Shown piece after piece: positions 39,559-48,542 of a DNA stretch of 64,000 nucleotides (the stretch's first letter is position 1; each line of letters opens with the position of its first letter). The notes under the pieces were generated by a model. It was not told the origin of the DNA, did no database searches, and worked only from the letters and a program-made list of their open reading frames with translations. Both the position numbers and the translations under genes were made by a program. This DNA is from Gordius sp. MW1 (lineage: Eukaryota > Nematomorpha > Gordioida > Gordea > Gordiidae): positions 13,834,060 through 13,898,059 of the forward strand of contig OZ038529.1 of NCBI GenBank assembly GCA_964036665.1, read 5' to 3'.

Positions 39559-40127
39559 AAAAACAAATTTTTCAATATCACTTTTACTCCTTTAAATATG
39601 ATGTCTTTTTTTGTCAATTCGTACAATGGTCCAGCATATTCAGTGTAATTATTTATAAATTTACTGTAATAGTTCATTAAACCCATAAATGACGATAGTT
39701 CCTTTTTATTTGCAGGTAACTTAACATTTTTAATGGCTTCTATCTTGTCATACTTTGGTTGAATATTACCATTATTTAAAATATGTCCTAAATAGACAAT
39801 TTGTTCAGTCCCAAAAACACATTTTTTAGCTGAAACTTTTAAACCTTTTAGACTAATTAAATTCAAGACCTGAACAAGACGCAAATCATGCTCTTCTTTC
39901 GTTCGTCCCGTTATTAATATATCGTCCAAATAAAATATTATACCGTCTAAATTACTAAAAATCGACGCCATAGCACGCTGAAAAATAGCAGCTGAAATGC
40001 TTAAGCCAAAAGGTAGCCTTTTAAATTTAAAAAGTCCGGCATCAGTATTAATTGTTAGGAGCCGCGATGACTTTTCATCTACCTGTAATTGCAAGTAAGC
40101 GTTGGCAAGGTCAATTTTTGAGAAAAA
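39555..40127 (-). pseudogene. pol: Pol fragment: catalytic part of reverse transcriptase, copy 1
   Basis: This is the middle Pol fragment, between the in-frame TAA at 40128-40130 and the frameshift at about 39590. It starts FFSKIDLANAY, continues through RLPFGLS and the catalytic YLDD (39921-39932), then the YLGH and thumb/connection region ending at DIIFK. After that a lost base, CTCCTTTAAA here against CTCCATTTAAA in copy 2, shifts it into a short foreign tail. An enzyme made from this copy would lack a continuous polymerase domain and would be separated from RNase H and integrase. Confidence 0.92.
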
Positions 40128-40511
40128 TTAAGCGCCTATTAATTTAACAAAAATAATTTCTAATCTTGGCAATGGGTATTTTACCTCAATGATACATTTG
40201 TTTACCGTGATTCTATAATCAGCACAAACCCTAACTGTACCGTCAGTCTTCCTGACCGGTACCAAAGGTGTAGCCCATTCTGAATAGCCAATAGGTTCAA
40301 TTACGTTATCCTTTAACCATGTTTTAATTACTTCGTCGACCTTATTTTTCAAAATTAAAGGTACGCGCATTGCAGCACAAAATTTAGGAATTGCATTTAA
40401 ATTAACTCGAACTGAAAATATTTCGTCATTTAAGCATCCTAAACCAGGTTCAAAAATTTTAGAGAATTGGTATTTTATATTATCAATTTTGGTGTGCCAT
40501 GTTGTGACCAA
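40128..40511 (-). pseudogene. pol: Pol fragment: N-terminal reverse transcriptase, copy 1
   Basis: This open frame of 127 codons contains the RT fingers: VIEPIGYSEWATPLVPVRK, TDGTVRVCADYR and YPLPR, the usual entry into a Ty3/gypsy RT. It ends KLIGA and then TAA, with the next in-frame codons continuing the RT (FFSKIDL). In related proteins the position after the small residue is usually an ordinary residue, so this is one premature stop inside RT. The frame begins at a TTG and is shifted by one base from the protease frame upstream. Copy 2 has the same stop. Confidence 0.9.
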
Positions 40512-40512
40512 A

Positions 40513-41121
40513 TTAGGCTTTGCCCCCAGGAGCTAATTTATGGCAAGTGGGTTCCAGAGGTACCCCGCACTGTAAATCGGCATGAAAAATGGGTCGTTCA
40601 TGGCAGACGGGACCTCCCGGGTTATCTGATCTATGGGCTATGCGCCCTAAATCAGAATGAAAAACGGGTGTGAAATCCCTGCACTGTGAACTACCTGACA
40701 ACGCCTTCGACATCACCATGGACTTAACATCAACCTTGAAAATTTCGCGGGCATTATTTTTATTACATAATCCCCACCATTGAATTTGGGGCCCAATTAT
40801 CCTAATCCAGGACCAGCCCATTATATTATCGACATTCTCTTTAATAATATATAAATCCAATTCAACCACAAATCCTGCCACTTTAACTAAAACATTAATC
40901 CTACCCAGGACAGTAATGAAAGTATTATCAACTTGTTTTGCAATTATATTGGCAGTTTCCAAATTTCGGTTGGGCCAAATTTTTTTAAACGTTTTAAAAC
41001 TAATAATTGATATTGCGGCGCCAGTATCTAATATAAATTTTATCTTAAAATTATCGACATCTACTGTCACTAAAGGTGAAGCTGACGAATTTAAAATTTT
41101 ATTTATATCTACCATGCGCAT
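40513..41121 (-). CDS. Retropepsin-like protease with GC-rich tail, copy 1
   Basis: This 202-residue frame starts at an ATG. Residues 30-40 contain the aspartic protease motif LDTGA (DTG at 41020-41028), and residues 99-106 (NIMGWSWI) fit the second conserved retropepsin motif. It would cleave the Gag-Pol precursor. From about residue 141 (40513-40701) the DNA becomes GC-rich, and the protein has two similar pieces, PVFHSDL (152-158) and PIFHADL (177-183), surrounded by Cys and His. I know of no such domain between protease and RT in this class. The frame closes at TAA just before the RT frame, which lies in the +1 register, so continuation into RT would need frameshifting or reflects a mutation. 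Confidence 0.8.
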   Translation of the reverse strand: MRMVDINKILNSSASPLVTVDVDNFKIKFILDTGAAISIISFKTFKKIWPNRNLETANIIAKQVDNTFITVLGRINVLVKVAGFVVELDLYIIKENVDNIMGWSWIRIIGPQIQWWGLCNKNNAREIFKVDVKSMVMSKALSGSSQCRDFTPVFHSDLGRIAHRSDNPGGPVCHERPIFHADLQCGVPLEPTCHKLAPGGKA

Positions 41122-41151
41122 ATCTATATAATTTGAATTATCCTGCGCTAG

Positions 41152-41649
41152 TCAATCAAACACAGCCTGCCCATTGGCAGCTGTTTGCGCTTGATTGACA
41201 TGTCCCCTGCATTTATAACAAAATTTCCCGTCCCCAACCTCTTTGGTATTGTAGTTATTTGAGGTTGTTGGTGCGTTAAAACTTGGGAAGTTTTTCTGTG
41301 TAAATCTATGGTCTGTGTAGGGTTTATTGGGGTGCGCATAATTACTAAAATTATTTCTCGGGCCGCGTTGTGCAAAATTTTCCGAAATATATCTGAAATT
41401 TTCATTATTACGCATTTTAAAGTATTTATTATCACAATCTTTCTTAAGGTGTCCCCGTTGCCCACATCCGTAACACCTTATATTAGACTTGAAATTAGAC
41501 TTAAGTAAAAAAACCTTTTCTACTCTTTTCAATTTATACCACACAAATAAAACTATTACGGTTAAAATTGATATATATACAAGTAATTTATCCGCGCACA
41601 AATAATTAAAAAAAATTAATGCCAATCGACGGTGGCGTGTAAAAACCAA
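41152..41649 (-). pseudogene. gag: Gag remnant with CCHC zinc knuckle, copy 1
   Basis: This frame has 165 codons and a TTG as its first possible start. A classic CX2CX4HX4C knuckle, CYGCGQRGHLKKDC, is encoded at 41434-41475. A second Cys pair (FCYKCRGH) near the C-terminus looks like a damaged or shortened knuckle. The first ~45 residues are hydrophobic and unlike Gag. Only about 500 bp separate it from the primer-binding site, and that stretch is AT-rich without a long frame. The matrix and capsid parts expected in Ty3/gypsy Gag are therefore absent. The knuckle part would bind genomic RNA. Confidence 0.75.
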
Positions 41650-42146
41650 ACATTATAAATTACCAAATTCAATCCAAACTATATTAAAATCAATTAAACT
41701 AAATAATTTAAATAGAAATCAAATTTAATCAAACCAAGCAATCTAAATTAATTAAATTAAATAATTTAAATAGAAAATCAAATTTAATTAAACAAAGCAA
41801 TTTAATTAAAATTAATCTAGTAATTTACCAAAAGTTTGCGTTTAATTAAAAAAAAAAAATTAAACAAGAGTTTCAAATCAAATTAATTATTACAACGTAT
41901 ACAGTAACCATTTTATTAAGCATAGACGTATATAATAATTATTCAATGTAATTATTGTTATCAACAATATGATTATCAAACATAAACCCCCTTTATCCAT
42001 TATTATGCATTAATAAATTTTTTTACAATAGAAATTTTCACTAATTTTATTCCAACATTTTAATAAAACAAATACTAATTTTACGTTAATATTTAAATAT
42101 AAAATATTTTTACTTACAATTCCTTTTTTTTAAGAAGAGGGCGAAT
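41650..42146 (-). other. AT-rich leader of copy 1
   Basis: This ~500-bp stretch between the primer-binding site and the Gag remnant is rich in AATTAAAT-like words and has a 12-A run near 41848-41859 (11 in copy 2). No frame of note is seen. It could hold a packaging signal and untranslated leader, or be what remains after loss of the capsid region. Confidence 0.6.
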
Positions 42147-42155
42147 CTGACACCA
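42147..42155 (-). other. Candidate primer-binding site, copy 1
   Basis: One base inside the 5' LTR the element reads TGGTGTCAG, complementary to a tRNA 3' end CTGACACCA. From memory this matches tRNA-Leu types. The match stops after nine bases (then ATTCGCC), so the site is short or partly deleted. The tRNA identity is tentative. Confidence 0.6.
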
Positions 42156-42156
42156 A

Positions 42157-42771
42157 TGTAAAGTCTGGCGACCGAGTAAAAAGGGCTGCGCGAAGGATTT
42201 AAAATAACTTTATTTACGCTAATACGTCTAAATATTTACAATTAAAGGCGATTTACAATTAAAGTGATTGGCGACGGTAAAATTGAAATGTTTCGTAAAA
42301 TTACAATAAAAGGGGAAAGATGTAGGGATTGGGGACAATTACAAGGGTTTAGGAAGAGTACAAAGTTTTGGAAAAATTTATAAGGACTGAATTATTGACA
42401 TGGGATTTCGCTTTTATAGCTGTTGAATCTTCCCAGGGTGGTGGACTTGATTGAACGAGCAATGTACGGGAAATCTTCAGACGGGGCTGCAAAAATGAGT
42501 TCCATATGTGGCTGGGTTAAAAATTAAAATAAAAAGTAATTAAAAAAAGAAAGCGTCAAAGAAACTTAGCCACTTCCGCGTCTAGGTTAACCCGCGGTAA
42601 AAATGCCTTCCTTTGACCAATTCCTTTTTTTAATTATAAGGATTGCAGAACCGTTCTTTAACCCTTTTACATTAATATTAATAAAATAAATCTAAGTAAG
42701 ATCAAAGTATACCGCGGACATTAAAACGCGATATACCAACATATGGTTACGTGGTATACACGTATACCACA
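42157..42771 (-). repeat. 5' LTR of copy 1 (right LTR, 615 bp)
   Basis: This is the partner of 36872-37487 with three differences (five-A run, C at 42565, C at 42662). In element orientation it is the upstream, promoter-bearing LTR. Confidence 0.97.
42411..42418 (-). promoter_or_regulatory. LTR promoter TATA box, copy 1
   Basis: CTTTTATA on the plus strand reads TATAAAAG in element orientation, in the U3 part of the 5' LTR. AATAAA lies about 200 bp downstream (42209-42214), giving a plausible U3-R-U5 order. A weaker TATAAA lies about 34 bp further downstream. Confidence 0.55.
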
Positions 42772-42776
42772 CTGCT
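42772..42776. repeat. Target-site duplication CTGCT, right of copy 1
   Basis: It matches 36867-36871 and is followed by CTATGCGATTATG, the continuation of the interrupted monomer. Confidence 0.92.
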
Positions 42777-45700
42777 CTATGCGATTATGACTTAAAAATA
42801 ATAGTTTTTAGATTCTGATAAATTTTTAATTGGGATCATAGAAACCACGTCTGAAAACGACAACTTTCATCGGATGAATACGGTTCAAAGAAAAATATGT
42901 GAAAATTTTTGAGGTAAAAATATTTATTTTTTTCGATTCTATGTGAAAGAGCATGAAAAAATATATAAAAGTAAGCCAATTTGAGAATTCTATTATCCTT
43001 GATTGACTTCCGAAAAGAGGTTTAAGCAGCGAGAACTATCATTTTGACAAAAGACAACGTTTTATTGGTGCGATTAGTTTGTTGTATCGCAACGTGAGTG
43101 CTTAATTTTTCAAAAATGCACTATGCGATCATGATTTTAAAGTAATAGTTTTCTGATTCTGATAAATTTTTACTTTTTATCATCGAAACCACGTCTGAAA
43201 ACCACAACTTTCATCGGATGCATACGGTTGAAAGAAAAATATGTGAAAAATTTTGAGGTAAAAATATTTATTTTTTTCGATTCTATGTGAAAGAGCATGA
43301 AAAAACATTTAAAAGTAAGCCAATTTGAGAATCCTATTATCCTCGATTGACTTCCGCAAAGAGGTTTTAAGCTGCGAGAACTATTCATTTTGACAAAAGA
43401 CAACGTTTTATTGTTGCGATTAGTTTGTTGTATCGTAACGTGAGTGCTTAATTTTTAAAAATGACTCTATGCGATCATGATTTAAAAGTAATAGTTTTCA
43501 GATTCTGATAAATTTTTACTTGGGATCATAGAAACCACGCCTGAAAACGACAACTTTCATCGGATGAATACGGTTCAAAGAAAAATATGTGAAATATTTT
43601 GAGGTAAAAATATTTATTTTTTCGATTCTATGTGAAAGAGCATGAAAAAATATATAAAAGTAAGCCAATTTGAGAATCCTATTATCCTCGATTGACTTCC
43701 GAAAAGAGGTTTTAAGCTGCGAGAACTATCATTTGACAAAAGGCAACGTTTTATTGTTGCGATTAGTTTGTTGTATCGCAACGTGATGCTACATTTTTGA
43801 AAATGGCTCTATGCGATTATGATTTCAAAGTAATTGTTTTCAGATTCTGATAAATTTTTACTTGGGATTATAGAAACCACGTCTGAAAACGACATCTTTC
43901 ATCGGATGAATACGGTTCAAAGAAAAATATGTGAAAAATTTTGAGGTAAAAATATTTTTTTTTTCGATTCTATGTGAAAGAGCATGAAAAAATATATAAA
44001 AGTAAGCCAATTTGAGAATCCTATTATCCTCGATTGACTTCCGAAAAGAGGTTTTAAGCTGCGAGAACTATCATTTTGACAAAAGACAACGTTTTATTGT
44101 TGAGATTATTTTATTGTATCGCAACGTGAGTGCTTAATTTTTGAAAACTGCTCTATGCGATTATGATTTCAAAGTAATAGTTTTCAGATTCTGATAAATT
44201 TTTACTTGGGATCATAGAAACCACGTCTGAAAACGACAACTTTCATCGGATGAATACGGTCCAAAGAAAAATATGTCAAAAATTTTGAGGTAAAAATATT
44301 TATTTTTTTCGATTCTATGTGAAAGAGCATGAAAAAATATATAAAAGTAAGCCAATTTGAGAATCCTATTATCCTCGAGTGACTTCCGAAAAGAGGTTTT
44401 AAGCTGCGAGAACTATCATTTTGACAAAAGACAACGTTTTATTGTTGCGATTAGTTTGTTGTATCGCAACGTGAGTGCTTAATTTTTCAAAAATGCACTA
44501 TGCGATCATGATTTTAAAGTAATAGTTTTCTGATTCTGATAAATTTTTACTTTTTATCATCGAAACCACGTCTGAAAACCACAACTTTCATCGGATGCAT
44601 ACGGTTGAAAGAAAAATATGTGAAAAATTTTGAGGTAAAAATATTTATTTTTCCCATTCTATGTGAAAGAGCATGAAAAAATACATAAAAGTAAGCCAAT
44701 TTGAGAATCCTATTATCCTCGATTTACTTCCGAAAAGAGGTTTTAAGCTGCCAGAACTATTCATTTTGACAAAAGACAACGTTTTATTGTTGCGATTAGT
44801 TTGTTGTATCGCAACGTGAGTGCTGAATTTTTATGCGATTATGATTTAAAAATAATAGTTTTTAGATTCTGATAAATTTTTAATTGGGATCATAGAAACC
44901 ACGTCTGAAAACGAGAACTTTCATCGGATGAATACGGTTCAAAGAAAAATATGTGAAAAATTTTGAGGTAAAATTATTTATTTTTTTCCATTCTATGTGA
45001 AAGAGCATGAAAAAATATATAAAAGTAAGCCAATTTGAGAATTCTATTATCCTTGATTGACTTCCGAAAAGAGGTTTTAAGCAGCGAGAACTATCATTTT
45101 GACAAAAGACAACGTTTTATTGTTGCGATTAGTTTGTTGTATCGCAACGTGAGTGCTTAATTTTTGAAAACTGCTCTATGCGATTATAATTTCAAAGTAA
45201 TGTTTTTAGATTCTGATAAATTTTTACTTGGGATCATAGAAACAACGTCTGAAAACGACAACTTTCATCGGATGAATACGGTTCAAAGAAATATATGTGA
45301 AAAATTTTAAGGTAAAAATATTTATTTTTTTCGATTCTATGTGAAAGAGCATGAAAAAATATATAAAAGTCAGCCAATTTGAGAATCCTATTATCTTCGA
45401 TTGACTTCCGCAAAGAGGTTTTAAGCTGCGAGAACTATTCATTTTGACAAAAGACAACGTTTTATTGTAGCGATTAGTTTGTTGTATCGCAACGTGAGTG
45501 CTTAATTTTTGAAAATGGCTCTATGCGATCATGATTTCAAAGTAATAGTTTTCAGATTCTGATAAATTTTTACTTGGGATCATAGAAACCACGTCTGAAA
45601 ACGACAACTTTCATCGGATGAATACGGTTCAAAGAAAAATATGTGAAAAATTTTGAGGTAAAAATATTTATTTTTTTCGATTCTATGTGAAAGAGAATGA

Positions 45701-47916
45701 AAAAATATATAAAAGTAAGCCAATTTGAGAATCCTATTATCCTCGATTGACTTCCGAAAAGAGATTTTAAGCTGCGAGAACTATCATTTTGACAAAAGAC
45801 AACGTTTTATTGTTGCGATTAGTTTTTGTATCGCAACGTGAGTGCTTAATTTTTCAAAAATGCACTATGCGATCATGATTTTAAAGTAATAGTTTTCTGA
45901 TTCTGATAAATTTTTACTTTTTATCATCGAAACCACGTCTGAAAACGACATCTTTCATCGGATGAATACGGTTCAAAGAAAAATATGTGAAAAATTTTGA
46001 GGTAAAGATATTTATTTTTTTCGATTCTATGTGAAAGAGCATGAAAAAATATATAATAGTAAGCCAATTTGAGAATCCTATTATCCTCGATTGACTTCCG
46101 AAAAGACGTTTTAAGCTGCGAGAACTATCATTTTGACAAAAGACAACGTTTTATTGTTGCGATTAGTGCAACGTGAGTGCTTAATTTTTCAAAAATGCAT
46201 TATGCGATCATGATTTTAAAGTAATAGTTTTCTGATTCTGATAAATTTTTACTTTTTATCATCGAAACCACGTCTGAAAACGACAACTTTCATCGGATGC
46301 ATACGGTTGAAAGAAAAATATGTGAAAAATTTTGAGGTAAAAATATTTATTTTTTTCGATTCTATGTGAAAGAGCATGAAAAAATATATAAAAGTAAGCC
46401 AATTTGAGAATCCTATTATCCTCGATTGACTTCCGAAAAGAGGTTTTAAGCTGCGAGAACTATCATTTTGACAAAAGACAACGTTTTATTGTTGCGATTA
46501 GTTTGTTGTATCGCAACGTGATGCTTAATTTTTAAAAATGACTCTATGCGATCATGATTTCAAAGTAATAGTTTTCAGATTCTGATAAATTATTACTTGG
46601 GATCATAGAAACCACGTCTGAAAACGACAACTTTCATCGGATGAATACGGTCCAAAGAAAAATATGTGAAAAATTTTGAGATAAAAATATTTATTTTTTT
46701 TCGATTCTATGTAAAAGAGCATAAAAAAATATATAAAAGTAAGCTAATTTGAGAATTTTATTATCCTCGATTGACTTCCGAAAAGAGGTTTTAAGCTGCG
46801 AGAACTATCATTTTGACAAAAGACAACGTTTTATTGTTGCGATTAGTTTGTTGTATCGCAACGTGAGTGCTGAATTTTTGAAAACTGCTCTATGCGATTA
46901 TGATTTAAAAATAATAGTTTTTAGATTCTGATAAATTTTTAATTGGGATCATAGAAACCACGTCTGGAAACGACAACTTTCATCTGATGAATACGGTTCA
47001 AAGAAAAATATGTGAAAAATTTTGAGGTAAAAATATTTATTTTTTTCGATTCTATGTGAAAGAGCATGAAAAAATATATAAAAGTAAGCCAATTTGAGAA
47101 TCCTATTATCCTCGATTGACTTCCGAAAAGAGGTTTTAAGCTGCGAGAACTATCATTTGACAAAAGACAACGTTTTATTGTTGCGATTAGTTTGTTGTAT
47201 CGCAACGTGATGCTTAATTTTTAAAAATAGCTCTATGCGATCATGATTTCAAAGTAATAGTTTTCAGATTCTGATAAATTTTTACTTGGGATCATAGAAA
47301 CCACGTCTGAAAACGACAACTTTCATCGGATGAATACGGTTCAAAGAAAAATATGTGAAAAATTTTGAAATAAAAATATTTATTTTTTTCGATTCTTTGT
47401 GAAAAAGCATGAAAAAATATATAAAAGTAAGCCAATTTGAAAATCCTATTATCCTCGATTGACTTCCCTAAAGAGGTTTTAAGCTGCGAGAACTATCATT
47501 TTGACAAAAGACAACGTTTTATTGTTGCGATTAGTTTGTTGTATCGCAACGTGAGTGCTTAATTTTTGAAAATGGCTCTATGCGATCATGATTTCAAAGT
47601 AATAGTTTTCAGATTCTGATAAATTTTTACTTGGGATCATAGAAACCACGTCTGAAAACGACAACTTTCATCTGATGAATACGGTCCAAAGAAAAATATG
47701 TCAAAAATTTTGAGGTAAAAATATTTATTTTTTTCGATTCTATGTAAAAGAGCATGATAAAATATATAAAAATAAGCCAATTTGAGAATCCTATTATCCT
47801 CGAGTGACTTCCGAAAAGAGGTTTTAAGCTGCGAGAACTATCATTTTGACAAAAGACAACGTTTTATTGTTGCGATTAGTTTGTTGTATCGCAAGTGAGT
47901 GCTGAATTTTTGAAAA

Positions 47917-47921
47917 CTGCT
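47917..47921. repeat. Target-site duplication CTGCT, left of solo LTR
   Basis: Pairs with CTGCT at 48538-48542, in the same monomer context as both full-length copies. Confidence 0.92.
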
Positions 47922-48537
47922 TGTAAAGTCTGGCGACCGAGTAAAAAGGGCTGCGCGAAGGATTTAAAATAACTTTATTTACGCTAATACGTCTAAATAT
48001 TTACAATTAAAGGCGATTTACAATTAAAGTGATTGGCGACGGTAAAATTGAAATGTTTCGTAAAATTACAATAAAAGGGGAAAGATGTAGGGATTGGGGA
48101 CAATTACAAGGGTTTAGGAAGAGTACAAAGTTTTGGAAAAATTTATAAGGACTGAATTATTGACATGGGATTTCGCTTTTATAGCTGTTGAATCTTCCCA
48201 GGGTGGTGGACTTGATTGAACGAGCAATGTACGGGAAATCTTCAGACGGGGCTGCAAAAATGAGTTCCATATGTGGCTGGGTTAAAAATTAAAATAAAAA
48301 AGTAATTAAAAAAAGAAAGCGTCAAAGAAAATTAGCCACTTCCGCGTCTAGGTTAACCCGCGGTAAAAATGCCTTCCTTTGACCAATTCCTTTTTTTAAT
48401 TATAAGGATTGCAGAACCGTTCTTTAACCCTTTTACATTAATATTAATAAAATAAATCTAAGTAAGATCAAAGTATACCGCGGACATTAAAACGCGATAT
48501 ACCAACATATGGTTACGTGGTATACACGTATACCACA
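47922..48537 (-). mobile_element. Solo LTR (616 bp), recombinant of left and right LTR alleles
   Basis: A complete LTR with no internal sequence, flanked by CTGCT and by the same left and right satellite as the two full copies. At the three positions where left and right LTRs differ, it has the left allele at the first two (six-A run, A at 48331) and the right allele at the third (C at 48428). This is the product expected when homologous recombination between the LTRs of one element deletes the interior, with the crossover between 48331 and 48428. Confidence 0.95.
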
Positions 48538-48542
48538 CTGCT
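48538..48542. repeat. Target-site duplication CTGCT, right of solo LTR
   Basis: Matches 47917-47921; followed by CTATGCGATTATGACTTAAAAAT as in both full copies. Confidence 0.92.

Larger units (their letters stand above)
36872..42771 (-). mobile_element. Ty3/gypsy-type LTR retrotransposon, copy 1 (degenerate)
   Basis: This 5900-bp element is in minus orientation, with a 616-bp 3' LTR at left and a 615-bp 5' LTR at right, both ending TG..CA and flanked by CTGCT. The internal 4669 bp carry, in element order, a primer-binding site, an AT-rich leader, a zinc-knuckle Gag remnant, protease, reverse transcriptase, RNase H, integrase, a GC-rich third ORF and a polypurine tract. The order RT-RNase H-integrase identifies the Ty3/gypsy class. 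It is inactive as read: an in-frame TAA in RT (40128-40130), a one-base loss between 39590 and 39591 that shifts the frame before RNase H, and a stop in ORF3 at 37711-37713. By eye it differs from copy 2 at only about ten places. Confidence 0.95.
42772..47921. repeat. Satellite between copy 1 and solo LTR
   Basis: About 15 monomers. 42772-44580 recurs after the solo LTR (48538, offset 5766) and after copy 2 (58912, offset 16140), with shared variants TTATTGGTGCGATT and AAAAACATTTAAAAG. 44630-46285 is block C, matching 16355-18010. 46380-47921 is the left-flank segment, matching 35330-36871. So this interval is right flank plus internal block plus left flank of one duplicated unit. No gene seen. 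Confidence 0.93.
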
